Shown here: positions 18,687 to 27,653 of the stretch, in pieces
Layout of the letters: the number at the start of each line of letters is the position of its first letter
How positions within the stretch are numbered: the first letter of the stretch is position 1
DNA from: JARRQJ01 sp963810615
Lineage (GTDB): Bacteria > Pseudomonadota > Gammaproteobacteria > DRLM01
Length of the DNA: 64,000 nucleotides
Assembly: GCA_963810615.1 (NCBI GenBank)
Contig: CAWEOA010000007.1
Location: forward strand, 586,198-650,197
Direction: 5' to 3'
Made by a program: the position numbers and the translations under genes
The notes under the pieces: model-generated
What the model was told of the DNA's origin: nothing
The model's database searches: none
What the model saw: only the letters and a program-made list of their open reading frames with translations

Positions 18687-19340
18687 TTACAGGCCGAACA
18701 TGCGGTAGATCATGTTTTGCACCATCGCGACCGGCGGCCACATGATTTTGCCCAGAATACCGGACACCATCAGCAATAACAAAATGATCAGGCCGTATTG
18801 TTCGATGCGGCCGAATTTCCAGGCCAGCGGGTCCGGTAGGAATCCGGCCACCACCCGACTGCCGTCCAGGGGGGGAACGGGTAACAGGTTAAGCACCATG
18901 AGAATGACATTGATAGTGATGCCCGCCCCGCCCATATAGGTCAGGGGCAATGCCAGATTCACGAGGCTGTTAGGCAAGAGCAGCGCCAATTTCATGATCA
19001 GCGCCCAGATGCAGGCCATGATCAGATTGGCCAGCGGTCCCGCCGCCGCCACCAGGGCCATATCCCGTTTGGGGTGATGGAGATTATCCGCCGCAATGGG
19101 GACCGGTTTGGCCCAGCCGAAGATCACGCCGCCGGCCAGGATCAGAACCAAGGGCACCAGCACCGTGCCGATGGGATCGATGTGCTTGAGGGGATTGAGG
19201 GTGAGTCGCCCCAGCATCATGGCGGTAGGATCCCCCAGCTGTTTCGCCACCCAGCCGTGGGCCACTTCATGAACGGTTATCGCGAATAGTACCGGCAGCG
19301 CCCATACCGCTACCTGCTGAATAAGATTAAGCTGCTGCAT
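18687..19340 (-). CDS. M50 family site-2-protease-like membrane metallopeptidase
   Basis: Small intramembrane zinc protease of the M50 family, 217 residues. The zinc motif HEVAH is at residues 24-28 inside the first membrane segment. The third ligand motif is LNLLPVPPLDGSRV (about 165-178). Four to five further hydrophobic helices are visible, and there is no PDZ domain, so this is the compact type seen next to trpS or yciO in many Gammaproteobacteria. Its substrate is not known. It lies between yciO and trpS on the same strand. Confidence 0.92.
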   Translation of the reverse strand: MQQLNLIQQVAVWALPVLFAITVHEVAHGWVAKQLGDPTAMMLGRLTLNPLKHIDPIGTVLVPLVLILAGGVIFGWAKPVPIAADNLHHPKRDMALVAAAGPLANLIMACIWALIMKLALLLPNSLVNLALPLTYMGGAGITINVILMVLNLLPVPPLDGSRVVAGFLPDPLAWKFGRIEQYGLIILLLLMVSGILGKIMWPPVAMVQNMIYRMFGL

Positions 19341-19396
19341 CGGCGAAGTATAACCTGATTGTTCCTGCCTGAGTTAACCGAAAAAATTCAAAGGGC

Positions 19397-20020
19397 TTAG
19401 GCGTCAAACACATCGACGTCTCCCTTGCCGACTCTTAATACATTGGGTGCGCCCTCGGTCAAGTCCACCACCGTGGTGAAATCAAAGCCGCAATAACCAC
19501 CGTCGACGATGATATCCACCCAATCGCCGAGGAGATCACGCATCTCATAGGGATCGGTGGGCGGCAGTTCCTCGCCGGGCATCACCAGCGTCGAACTCAT
19601 AATGGGTTCGTTCAGCTCGGCAAGTATAGCCTGGGCAATGACGTTGTCCGGTACCCGCAAACCTACGGTCTTGCGCTTGGGGTGCTGCAGCCGCCGCGGT
19701 ACCTGGCGGGTGGCCGGCAGAATGAAGGTATAAGGTCCGGGCGTGCACGCCTTCAACAGCCGGTAGGTGGCGTTGTCCACCATGGCATACACGGCGATCT
19801 CCGACAGATCACGGCAGACCAGGGAAAAATTATGGGTGTCATCCAAACGCCGAATCTGGCGGATACGATCCAGGGCGTCTTTTTCACCGGTATGACACCC
19901 CAGCGCATAGCTGGAGTCGGTCGGATAGACCACGATGCCGCCCGCTTTGAGGCACTCCACCACCTGCGCAATCAAGCGCGCTTGGGGATCCTCCGGATGA
20001 ATAGCGATCAGGCGAGACAT
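19397..20020 (-). CDS. yciO: YciO family Sua5/YrdC-fold protein
   Basis: Member of the YrdC/Sua5 fold related to threonylcarbamoyl-AMP synthase (TsaC). The 207 residues align end to end, from memory, with E. coli YciO: KAGGIVVYPTDSSYALGCHT, RIRQIRRL, HNFSLVCRDLSEI, CTPGPYTFILPATRQVPRRL and KRKTVGLRVP. The ATG at 20020 (MSRLIAIHPEDPQARLI) matches the family start; upstream codons overlap unrelated sequence. YciO is considered to have little TsaC activity, so tRNA t6A formation is not claimed. It follows the PHP phosphatase gene by 44 bases. Confidence 0.93.
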   Translation of the reverse strand: MSRLIAIHPEDPQARLIAQVVECLKAGGIVVYPTDSSYALGCHTGEKDALDRIRQIRRLDDTHNFSLVCRDLSEIAVYAMVDNATYRLLKACTPGPYTFILPATRQVPRRLQHPKRKTVGLRVPDNVIAQAILAELNEPIMSSTLVMPGEELPPTDPYEMRDLLGDWVDIIVDGGYCGFDFTTVVDLTEGAPNVLRVGKGDVDVFDA

Positions 20021-20063
20021 AAACGGCCCATTCTGCAGGGAGACCTCAGGGAAAGCAAAATTT

Positions 20064-20927
20064 CTATTGGGGAATCGGTGCGGTTGGACGGGGACGCACA
20101 TCCCACCCCGTCCATACCGGAATACATCCCGCCGGCAAGCCCGGCAGGCTGCCCAATTCATTACGGGACTGCCCCGGGCCGTGGTAATCCGATCCCACCG
20201 ATGCCAGCAGTTCGTAACGTTGAGCGTAATTGGCCAGCGCCGGCGTGGCGCCGTGGGGATGGCTGCCCGAGATCACCTCCAGGCCCACGCCGCCCACCTC
20301 TTTAAACTCGGATAACAAATCGCGAAACCGGCTGGCACTGAGTGAATAGCGCGCCGGATGAGCGATGACCGCCTGCCCGCCCGCGGCACGGATCCAGTCC
20401 ACGGCGTCGCCCAGGGAGGCCCATTTACCGGGCACATAGCCGGGCTTGCCCCGCTTCAAATATTTGTCGAAGGCATTCTGCACATCCTTGGCGAGGCCTT
20501 GTGCCACCAAAAAACGGGCGAAATGGGTGCGGCCGATACTGGGACCCTGGGCCAGGGCCCGCGCACCCTCATAGACGCCCGCTATGCCCCTTTTTTCCAG
20601 GCGCCGACCGATCTCTTCGGCGCGCCACACCCGAAATTCCCGCAAACCCGCCAGACCCTGCTGTAATGCGGCGTTGTGGGGATCGATGCCCAATCCGACG
20701 ATGTGCAGCAGCTGATGTACCCAGGTCACTGAGATTTCCACACCGGATACCAGGGTCACCCCTGTCTCCCCCGCGGCCAGTTCAGCCTCCGCCAGGCCGG
20801 TGGTGGCATCGTGGTCCGTCAAGGCCAGCACATCCACCCCCTGCGCCGCCGCGTGGCGTATCAGCTCGGTGGGAGACACGGTCCCATCGGAGGCGGTGGA
20901 ATGACTATGGAGATCGTAACGCAACAT
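20064..20927 (-). CDS. PHP-domain phosphoesterase (TrpH/YciV, RNase AM family)
   Basis: Metal-dependent phosphoesterase of the PHP family. E. coli YciV (RNase AM) acts on 3',5'-nucleoside bisphosphates and 5' ends of short RNAs. The 287 residues start MLRYDLHSHSTASDG, where DLHSHS gives the first metal ligands. ALTDHDATTG and, later, HIVGLGID, VIAHPAR and SVGSDYHGPG supply the remaining ones. The ATG at 20927 is preferred; one at 20939 adds four residues. It is divergent from yciB, 93 bases apart, and upstream of yciO. Confidence 0.92.
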   Translation of the reverse strand: MLRYDLHSHSTASDGTVSPTELIRHAAAQGVDVLALTDHDATTGLAEAELAAGETGVTLVSGVEISVTWVHQLLHIVGLGIDPHNAALQQGLAGLREFRVWRAEEIGRRLEKRGIAGVYEGARALAQGPSIGRTHFARFLVAQGLAKDVQNAFDKYLKRGKPGYVPGKWASLGDAVDWIRAAGGQAVIAHPARYSLSASRFRDLLSEFKEVGGVGLEVISGSHPHGATPALANYAQRYELLASVGSDYHGPGQSRNELGSLPGLPAGCIPVWTGWDVRPRPTAPIPQ

Positions 20928-21020
20928 CCGCTTACCCATCCGGTTTATCTGAGCGCGTACAAACAATTCCGTGTATGATACGGGATTTTTGCGACCGCTG
21001 CGCAGCGTCGACACAAAGCC

Positions 21021-21584
21021 ATGAAATTATTATTCGATTTCTTCCCGATTTTCATATTCTTTATCGTCTACAAGATATACGGTATCTTCGTCGCCACCGC
21101 TGCCTTGATGGTCAGCGCCGTGGTACAGGTCGGTTGGTCCTGGTTCCGTCATCGCCGCGTCGACACCTTGTACTGGGTTACCCTGGGCTTGACCCTGGTG
21201 CTGGGCGGCGCAACACTATGGCTGCAGGATGAAACCTTCATCAAGTGGAAACCTACGGTGGTAAACTGGCTGTTCGCCGCGGCATTCCTCATCAGCCAAT
21301 ACGTAGGTTCAAAACCCATCCTGCAACGGATGATGTCCGCCAATATCAGCCTGCCGAATCCGATCTGGGCGCGTCTCAACTGGAGTTGGATCATCTTTTT
21401 CACGGTGATCGGCGCGATCAATCTTTACGTGGCGTTTTCGGGACATTTCACCGACGATCAGTGGGTGGACTTTAAATTGTTCGGGATGATGGGATTGACC
21501 ATAATCTTTGTCATCGGCCAGGCATTTTACCTGAGCCGTCATATCAAGCCCGAGCCGGATCAAGACACGCAACAAGGTAAGTAA
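21021..21584 (+). CDS. yciB: Inner membrane-spanning protein YciB
   Basis: Polytopic inner-membrane protein (intracellular septation protein A family) linked to cell-envelope synthesis and division. The 187 residues open with MKLLFDFFPIFIFFIVYKIY and contain five hydrophobic segments. Family hallmarks are KPTVVNWLFAAAFLISQYVG and NLYVAFSGHFTDDQWVDFK. It is the first gene of a tight plus-strand run with yciI, 2 bases after its stop, then bolA and a parvulin gene. Confidence 0.95.
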   Translation: MKLLFDFFPIFIFFIVYKIYGIFVATAALMVSAVVQVGWSWFRHRRVDTLYWVTLGLTLVLGGATLWLQDETFIKWKPTVVNWLFAAAFLISQYVGSKPILQRMMSANISLPNPIWARLNWSWIIFFTVIGAINLYVAFSGHFTDDQWVDFKLFGMMGLTIIFVIGQAFYLSRHIKPEPDQDTQQGK

Positions 21585-21586
21585 TC

Positions 21587-21886
21587 ATGCTTTACATCAT
21601 CATCGGTGAAGACTGCAAAGACAGTTTAAGCAAACGAGCGGCGAACCGACCGGCGCATCTCCAGCGCCTGCACGACCTGCGGGACCAGGGACGATTGATA
21701 CTGGCGGGTCCGATGCCGGCCGTCGACGCCGTGGACCCGGGTCCGGCCGGCTTCACCGGCAGCGTGATCGTCGCGGAATTTCCCTCCCTGGCGGACGCGC
21801 AAAGTTGGGCGGACGCTGAACCGTATTTGATTGGCGGGGTCTACACCCAGGTCAGCGTAAGACCTTTCAAGAAGGTTTTACCATGA
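21587..21886 (+). CDS. yciI: YciI family protein
   Basis: Small ferredoxin-like alpha/beta protein of the YciI family, 99 residues. It has the MLYIIIGEDCKDSLSKR start, the R-x-x-HLQRL helix with the conserved His (about residue 23), and GRLILAGPMPAVD. The family includes dehydrochlorinase-like enzymes, but the role of YciI itself is unknown. It lies directly after yciB, as in E. coli, and overlaps bolA by 4 bases. Confidence 0.93.
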   Translation: MLYIIIGEDCKDSLSKRAANRPAHLQRLHDLRDQGRLILAGPMPAVDAVDPGPAGFTGSVIVAEFPSLADAQSWADAEPYLIGGVYTQVSVRPFKKVLP

Positions 21887-22170
21887 TGTCACCAAGCGAG
21901 CGTATGGTGCGCATGCGGGAACGGCTGACGGCGAAGTTGCTGCCGCTGCAACTGGACATCAGCGACGATAGCCACCTGCACGTCGGTCATGCCGGGGCGC
22001 GCGGCGGCGCCGGACATTTTACCGTACACGTCGTCGCGCAGGCCTTCGCCGATAAGACGCTCATCGAGCGTCATCGTATGATTTATGATTTGTTACAGGA
22101 TATGATGCACAGCGAAATACACGCCTTGAGCATTCAGGCCCGCAGCCCCGATGAGCTTCAAGCCCCTTAA
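21883..22170 (+). CDS. bolA: BolA family protein
   Basis: BolA-type protein, 95 residues, expected to work with a monothiol glutaredoxin in iron-sulfur cluster handling and, in some bacteria, as a transcription regulator. The fold's key parts are visible: LDISDDSHLHVGHAGARGG, then HFTVHVVAQAF and the LIERHRMIYDLLQDMM helix with the invariant RH. The ATG overlaps the yciI stop (ATGA). E. coli IbaG-like proteins are shorter, so BolA proper is preferred. Confidence 0.93.
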   Translation: MMSPSERMVRMRERLTAKLLPLQLDISDDSHLHVGHAGARGGAGHFTVHVVAQAFADKTLIERHRMIYDLLQDMMHSEIHALSIQARSPDELQAP

Positions 22171-22196
22171 ACCCACGTCAACATAAGGACCCATTC

Positions 22197-23021
22197 ATGA
22201 TCGATAAACGTTTTATCCCAGTCGTTGCGGCGTTTGCCGGGATAGCCTCAATGTTTTTATCCCTGAACATCGCACAGGCGGCGGACAATAAGCAGGAAGG
22301 CGGCGACAAACCCCTGGTCAGCATCAACGGCACGGTACTCACCACCAAGGACCTGGACGCCTTCATCCAGGCCATGTCGTCGTCACGCGGACAGCCCATG
22401 CCCCGCCAGGAGGCATTGAACACCCTGATCGATCGCGAGCTCCTCTATCAGGAAGCCCTGGCCAAGGGCATCGATAAGAAGCCCGAAGTCGTGCAAGAGC
22501 TGAACGATCAACGCCGCTCCATGCTGGCCAATGTGGCGATCACGGAAATGTTGCAGGCCCAGCCCGCCACCGAGCAAGAATTACACAAGGTCTATAAGGA
22601 ACGCATCCTGGACAAGAAGCTCACCGAATATAAGGCGCGCCACATCCTGGTGAAGACCGAGGGCGAAGCCAAGGATATCATCGCCCAGTTGGACAAAGGC
22701 GGCGACTTCAGCGCGCTGGCCAAGGCAAAATCCATAGACACCGGCTCCGGAGCCAAAGGCGGCGAACTGGGCTGGTTCAGCCCCACTCAAATGGTGCCGG
22801 AATTCTCCAAGGCCGCGGCCGCGCTGCAAAAGGGCAAATACACCAAAACCCCGGTTAAAAGCCAGTTCGGCTGGCACGTCATCCAGCTGGAGGACAGCCG
22901 TCCGGTCAAGCCGCCCACCTTCGATGAACTCAAGCCGCGCCTCGAAGGCGTGGTGCAAAGCGAGCACGTCAGCGCATACGTAGGCACCCTGCGGGCCAAG
23001 GCCAAGATCGAAAACAAATAA
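22197..23021 (+). CDS. Periplasmic parvulin-type peptidyl-prolyl isomerase
   Basis: Periplasmic folding factor of the PpiC/SurA-like group, 274 residues. An N-terminal signal peptide (about 1-26, ending in IAQAA) is followed by a helical chaperone-like region with VLTTKDLDAFIQAM and LIDRELLYQEA. The parvulin domain (about 140-235) has YKARHILVKTEGEA, GGELGWFSPTQMVPEF and SQFGWHVIQLEDSR. It follows bolA by 26 bases and ends just before a strong terminator, so it closes the yciB operon. Confidence 0.93.
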   Translation: MIDKRFIPVVAAFAGIASMFLSLNIAQAADNKQEGGDKPLVSINGTVLTTKDLDAFIQAMSSSRGQPMPRQEALNTLIDRELLYQEALAKGIDKKPEVVQELNDQRRSMLANVAITEMLQAQPATEQELHKVYKERILDKKLTEYKARHILVKTEGEAKDIIAQLDKGGDFSALAKAKSIDTGSGAKGGELGWFSPTQMVPEFSKAAAALQKGKYTKTPVKSQFGWHVIQLEDSRPVKPPTFDELKPRLEGVVQSEHVSAYVGTLRAKAKIENK

Positions 23022-23060
23022 CGGGATTACAATCTAAGATCGCTTGAATCGGTAAACCTC

Positions 23061-23099
23061 AACCCCTCGCGTTTCAATAAAGCGCGAGGGGTTTTTTAT
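23061..23099 (+). terminator. Rho-independent terminator after the parvulin gene
   Basis: A perfect 11-base stem, AACCCCTCGCG (23061-23071) with CGCGAGGGGTT (23083-23093), an 11-base loop and a run of T residues. It closes the yciB-yciI-bolA-parvulin operon and sits against the convergent ligA stop at 23096. Confidence 0.9.
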
Positions 23100-25141
23100 T
23101 TCCCATCCCCAAGCAACTTCAGGAATTGCCCCTCGTCGAGCACGCTCACATTTAAACTGCGGGCCTTGTCCAATTTGGATCCCGGTTCGTCACCGGCCAC
23201 CACATAATCGGTCTTCGCCGAGACACTGCCGGTCACTTTCGCTCCCAGAGCCTGCAAGCGCAGCTTCGCTTCGTCGCGAGTCATGGCGGCCATTGTGCCG
23301 GTCAACACAAAGGTCTTGCCCGCCAAAGGTGAGGATACGATACGGCGCTCTATCTTGGGCCAGTGTACGTCGATTTCTTTATCTACCAGCCTCGCGATAA
23401 CTTCGCGGTTATGAGGTTCATCAAAAAAAGCAACGATCTGCTTCGCTACTACCGGCCCGATATCGGGAACTGCCTGTAAAGTTTCTAAGTCAGCTTCTTC
23501 AATACCCTCTAAGTCACCAAAATGATTGGCAAGGGCCTGCGCTGTAGCCTCGCCTACTTCACGTATCCCCAAGGCATACAGGAAACGCGGCAGCGTGCTC
23601 GACTTACTCTTCTGCAAGGCATCCAAGAGGTTCTGCGCTGACTTTTCGCCCATACGTTCCAGGCCCGAGAGCTGCTCCAGTTTCAAATGGTAGAGATCAG
23701 CAATGTTATTGACCAAATCTTTCTCTACCAACTGATCGACCAACTTTTCACCAAGTCCCTCGATATCCATGGCACGCCGCGACGCGAAATGGCGTATCGC
23801 CTCCTTGCGCTGCGCCGCGCAATACAAGCCGCCGCTGCAACGCGCCGCCGCCTCGCCCTCCACCCTTACCACCTCTGACCTGCATATGGGACAATGCCTG
23901 GGGAGATGAAAGACCTTGGTGTTCTGCGGGCGCTGTTCCTTCACTACGCTCACCACTTCGGGAATCACATCGCCGGCACGGCGGATGATCACCGTGTCGC
24001 CGACCCGCACGTCCTTGCGATGCACCTCATCCTCGTTATGCAGGGTGGCGTTGGAAACCGTGACACCGCCTACCATCACCGGGTCGAGACGCGCCACCGG
24101 CGTCAAGGCGCCGGTACGACCGACCTGCACATCGATGCCCAGCACCTGAGTCAGCGCCTCCTCGGCCGGAAATTTATGGGCTACCGCCCAGCGCGGGGCG
24201 CGCGCCACGAAACCCAGTTGGCGCTGTTGGCCCAGACTGTCTACCTTGTACACCACTCCGTCGATCTCGTAACCCAGCACCGCGCGCTTGGCGGCCATTT
24301 TGGAGAAATAGTCCAAACAACCCTCAGTACCCGTCACCAAAGACCTTTCGGGCGATACCCGCAACCCCCAGTCCTGAAGTTGTTCCAAGATAGTGCTGTG
24401 ATATTCAGCCAGGCTGCCGCCTTCCACATGGCCCACGCCGTAACAACAGATTTCCAAAGGACGTTGCGCGGTGATGCGCGAATCCAACTGGCGGAGGCTG
24501 CCGGCCGCGGCATTGCGCGGATTGGCGAAGATCTTTTCGCCCTTTTGCTCCTGCCGTTCATTCAATTCGCGGAAACCTTTTTTAGTCATATAGACTTCGC
24601 TGCGGACTTCCAAGGTTTGGGGATACCCTTTGCCCCGCAAGCGCAATGGCACGCTGGCGATGGTGCGTACGTTCTGGGTGATGTCCTCACCGGTATAACC
24701 ATCGCCGCGGGTGGCCGCTTTCGTCAGTGCACCGTTAACGTACAGCACGCTCACAGCCAGACCATCCAATTTGGGCTCGGTGGCATAACGCACCTCTTCC
24801 TTCTTGAGACCTTCGCGCACCCGGCGGTCGAAGGCGCGCACCTCATCCTCGGAAAAGGCGTTGTCCAGAGACAGCATGGGAACGACATGCTTGACCTCGC
24901 CGAACGCGGTGAGCGGCGCCGCGCCCACCCGTTGGGTCGGCGAATCAGATATGATCAACGCGGGGTGATCGTGTTCCAGTTGCTGGAGTTCGCGGAACAG
25001 CTTGTCGAACTCGGCATCGGGAATCTCCGGGTCATCGAGCACGTAGTAACGATAATTGTGGTAATCGATCCGTTCGCGCAAGGCCGCGGCGCGCTGCGCG
25101 AGCTGTTTCGGAACAGAATCTTCGTGCTTTGTCTTGCTCAT
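23096..25141 (-). CDS. ligA: NAD-dependent DNA ligase LigA
   Basis: Seals nicks in replication and repair using NAD. The 681 residues show the full domain order: Ia domain (about 1-70, HNYRYYVLDDPEI), adenylation domain with the AMP-accepting Lys124 in EPKLDG, OB fold, a four-Cys zinc finger (CPIC...CSGGLYC, near 420-445), helix-hairpin-helix repeats and a C-terminal BRCT domain (about 600-681, GKTFVLTGTMAAMTRDEA). The ATG at 25141 gives a normal N-terminus. No zipA gene precedes it, unlike in many Gammaproteobacteria. Confidence 0.97.
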   Translation of the reverse strand: MSKTKHEDSVPKQLAQRAAALRERIDYHNYRYYVLDDPEIPDAEFDKLFRELQQLEHDHPALIISDSPTQRVGAAPLTAFGEVKHVVPMLSLDNAFSEDEVRAFDRRVREGLKKEEVRYATEPKLDGLAVSVLYVNGALTKAATRGDGYTGEDITQNVRTIASVPLRLRGKGYPQTLEVRSEVYMTKKGFRELNERQEQKGEKIFANPRNAAAGSLRQLDSRITAQRPLEICCYGVGHVEGGSLAEYHSTILEQLQDWGLRVSPERSLVTGTEGCLDYFSKMAAKRAVLGYEIDGVVYKVDSLGQQRQLGFVARAPRWAVAHKFPAEEALTQVLGIDVQVGRTGALTPVARLDPVMVGGVTVSNATLHNEDEVHRKDVRVGDTVIIRRAGDVIPEVVSVVKEQRPQNTKVFHLPRHCPICRSEVVRVEGEAAARCSGGLYCAAQRKEAIRHFASRRAMDIEGLGEKLVDQLVEKDLVNNIADLYHLKLEQLSGLERMGEKSAQNLLDALQKSKSSTLPRFLYALGIREVGEATAQALANHFGDLEGIEEADLETLQAVPDIGPVVAKQIVAFFDEPHNREVIARLVDKEIDVHWPKIERRIVSSPLAGKTFVLTGTMAAMTRDEAKLRLQALGAKVTGSVSAKTDYVVAGDEPGSKLDKARSLNVSVLDEGQFLKLLGDGK

Positions 25142-25266
25142 GAAGGGATATAATAAAATAGTGAATTATGGGGAATATTAGCAACTAATCCAGGCTGAGG
25201 CGACTAAACAACCTCTCCGGTTAACAACCCGCCGTGCACTCGGCAAGCTTGACTTTAAGGAACACA

Positions 25267-25806
25267 ATGGATCCACAATCCGTCATAGACTTCTGGTTTC
25301 GCGAGATCGAACCACGCCAATGGTTCGCCAAGGACAGCACATTCGACCGTCTCATTACGCAACGTTTCAAGAGCCTTTATGACAGCGCGCTGAAATGCGA
25401 GTTATTCCCGTGGCGCGACACTGCGGAAGGCCGGCTGGCGGAGATCATCGTACTGGATCAATTCTCGCGCAACATACATCGCGACTCGTCCCTCGCCTTT
25501 GCCGCCGACCCGCTGGCCTTAGTCTTGAGCCAGGAAGCGGTACGGGTCCAAGCCCAGCGCGAGCTGACGCCCCAGCAAAAATGCTTTCTCTACATGCCGC
25601 ACATGCACAGCGAATCGCCGCTGATTCATGAGCAGGCGGCGAAACTGTTCAGCGAGCCGGGATTGGAAAAAAATCTGGAATTTGAAATGAAACACAAGGC
25701 CATCATCGACCGCTTCGGCCGCTACCCGCATCGCAATGCGGTGCTGGGGCGCATCTCGACGCCGGAGGAAACAGCGTTTCTAAAAACCCCCGGCTCGTCG
25801 TTTTAA
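25267..25806 (+). CDS. DUF924 family protein
   Basis: Member of the DUF924 family (TPR-like fold), function unknown. The 179 residues begin MDPQSVIDFWFREIEPRQWF and contain LAEIIVLDQFSRNIHRDSSLAFAAD, LTPQQKCFLYMPHMHSES and FGRYPHRNAVLGRISTPEE, the conserved family blocks. The ATG at 25267 follows AAGGAACACA. It lies divergent from ligA and overlaps the convergent gene at 25803 by 4 bases. It is cytosolic, with no signal or membrane segment. Confidence 0.92.
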   Translation: MDPQSVIDFWFREIEPRQWFAKDSTFDRLITQRFKSLYDSALKCELFPWRDTAEGRLAEIIVLDQFSRNIHRDSSLAFAADPLALVLSQEAVRVQAQRELTPQQKCFLYMPHMHSESPLIHEQAAKLFSEPGLEKNLEFEMKHKAIIDRFGRYPHRNAVLGRISTPEETAFLKTPGSSF

Positions 25807-27653
25807 TGCGTGCCACCGGACAGTTTCGACGTCGCAAGCGCATTGGCGACGCTCTGGCGAATACGTTTTGATTGTTCGGTGCGCAACAACTGCTTTAGGA
25901 CCGGCTTGTTCGTTGGGTATTTATCCAGGTTCTCACCTAGAAAGCGCGCTATATTGTAGCGGGTATTCTCGTCTTGCTCCTTACCCACCGCGTCCCTCAT
26001 TGTTGCCATCGCGGCAGGAGTCGGCTCCGTCCAGGACACAAGAGACTCCGCAATCGCGCCGCGAACCTCGCTGTTGCTTTCCTGCTTGAATTGGGACATC
26101 AACACGCCGGCGGACCGATCCGTTGCGCCGATCATCCCTAACGACAGGGCCGCGGCGCGACGAATCGCAGGTGCTGAATCGCTCAAGAGCGGTGTGATGT
26201 CATCGGAGAGCGTGGCGTCGTGCGTATTGCCCAGCGCAAAAACGAAGTTGGCGCGCTGCTCGGTATTGACACCACTCATCGCGGAATCCAGCAGGCTGGT
26301 GCGCAGCGACGAATAATCCGGATCTTTTGCCGCTTTCATGGCACTACCCAGACTGCCCAAGGCGAAAGTCGCGGTGCTCGCAATCCTGCCCTGTCGCTCG
26401 CCGCTCGCGGCCGTATCAAGCGCTGTGCTCCACAACGTCGAGAGGGTGTCGGAACTGGGGTGATCCACCCCGCCCAGTGCGACAATGGCCCGCAAGGCAT
26501 CCTTCGTCGCCCAACTGGTATCCGTGATGACGGAAGACATCGCGGTCTGTGCGGCTTTGGTGCCCGCCTGTTCGAACGCGAGGTACAGATCGGCGCGGGT
26601 CCGGTCACTGAGTTGCTGCGTTCTCAAGACTTCCAGCAATACGGCCGGCATGGCATCATCCACACGCAGGAGATCGCGCAATTCATGCACCCACGTCATG
26701 CGCCCCTGCTTGGCGGCATCCAGTTGGGACACAGCGTCCAAAATCCTGGCGCGGGCTTCCTCTTTCGAAATATTCGGTATCGGATGTTGAATGGATCGCG
26801 TATCGGGCGGTGCTGCAGAGGCGGTAAATTGCCACTTATCAGCACTCGCCGCGGTCTGCGATGCGGATTGTAGCTTGAGCGTTGCATGGTTGGTGATGGT
26901 CACGGCCGGACCACCCTGACCTTTGGATTGCAACTTCTCGTCGAGGATCATCGCGGCGATCCAGTCACGCCCGGGATCGAGACTGAATGATTCCGTCGAG
27001 GTGATATCCGCCCCCTCAAGCATGGGCGGCGACGAGGCCGAGGCTTTAAAGTGTTGCTTGGTCTTCTCCACCTGCGTCGGGCCGGTGCGCCGGTAGGCGG
27101 CCTCATAGGCACCCGAGCCATTTGATTCCTGCGCTGTCCAGCTTTCCCCTTTATTCATCGTCACCTGAAACATCCTGACCAGGTTTTCCAAAATCTCCCG
27201 ATTTTGCGCCGTGACACCCGCCGGAAATTCGAAGGCCTCGGGATATCCTCCGGAGGCGAAACGCACCCGAAATGGCACGCTCAATGCCTGGTTGGTCCCC
27301 GGATCGGTTTGGCCGCCTATCTGCAAATCCACGGTCGACAACTGCATGCCAACCAACGCCGTACCGGAATTGGCTTCCAGCGTCCGCAGTTCCAGTCCGC
27401 AGTTCATGCGCACGGGTAGGGTTTTCGCCGTACCGTTCGTATTCATTTGCATGGAAGAGTCTGTCTGCACCCGGTATTGTTGCGCAGCACCGACGTGCCA
27501 TTGCAGCTCAACGAGAGAAGAATTGACTTGCGGCGCCGCTTGCCGCGACGGCGTAGTCGATTCAGGGTTCGAAGGCAGAAGCAACCATAGGGCGAGCGAT
27601 GCCAGCAACAGCAAAGCCCCGCCGCCAACTAACAGCCATCGTTTACGCTGCAT
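25803..27653 (-). CDS. Membrane-anchored protein with vitellogenin/MTP-like lipid-transfer architecture and HEAT repeats
   Basis: The 616 residues start with a membrane helix (LLVGGGALLLLASLALWLLL, about 7-26), probably an anchor. Residues 47-265 look like the beta-barrel part of the vitellogenin N-terminal domain: a G-x-x-YRV strand, VGMQLSTVDL, a PFRVRFASGGYPEAF strand, N151 before a helix, then W172, E176, G181 and Y186, and KTK at 197-199. Residues 295-610 are helical. They carry the AFEQAGTKAAQTAMSSVI segment (GT at 364-365), the PSSDTLSTLW segment and an ALGNTHDATLSDDI segment like the lipovitellin ALGN motif. HEAT repeats such as APAIRRAAALSL follow. This resemblance is by eye, to known features of Vitellogenin_N. 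The ATG overlaps the stop of the upstream lipoprotein gene as TAATG, so the two are coupled. A lipid-carrier role is inference; a plain HEAT scaffold is the alternative. Confidence 0.72.
   Translation of the reverse strand: MQRKRWLLVGGGALLLLASLALWLLLPSNPESTTPSRQAAPQVNSSLVELQWHVGAAQQYRVQTDSSMQMNTNGTAKTLPVRMNCGLELRTLEANSGTALVGMQLSTVDLQIGGQTDPGTNQALSVPFRVRFASGGYPEAFEFPAGVTAQNREILENLVRMFQVTMNKGESWTAQESNGSGAYEAAYRRTGPTQVEKTKQHFKASASSPPMLEGADITSTESFSLDPGRDWIAAMILDEKLQSKGQGGPAVTITNHATLKLQSASQTAASADKWQFTASAAPPDTRSIQHPIPNISKEEARARILDAVSQLDAAKQGRMTWVHELRDLLRVDDAMPAVLLEVLRTQQLSDRTRADLYLAFEQAGTKAAQTAMSSVITDTSWATKDALRAIVALGGVDHPSSDTLSTLWSTALDTAASGERQGRIASTATFALGSLGSAMKAAKDPDYSSLRTSLLDSAMSGVNTEQRANFVFALGNTHDATLSDDITPLLSDSAPAIRRAAALSLGMIGATDRSAGVLMSQFKQESNSEVRGAIAESLVSWTEPTPAAMATMRDAVGKEQDENTRYNIARFLGENLDKYPTNKPVLKQLLRTEQSKRIRQSVANALATSKLSGGTH

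Noticed and set aside
19397..20020. tsaC (threonylcarbamoyl-AMP synthase)
   Set aside because: Sequence matches YciO more closely in every block and in length, so t6A synthesis was not assigned.
23894..25153. 419-codon plus-strand frame
   Set aside because: Entirely antisense to ligA, which has all its domains; no ribosome site or family.
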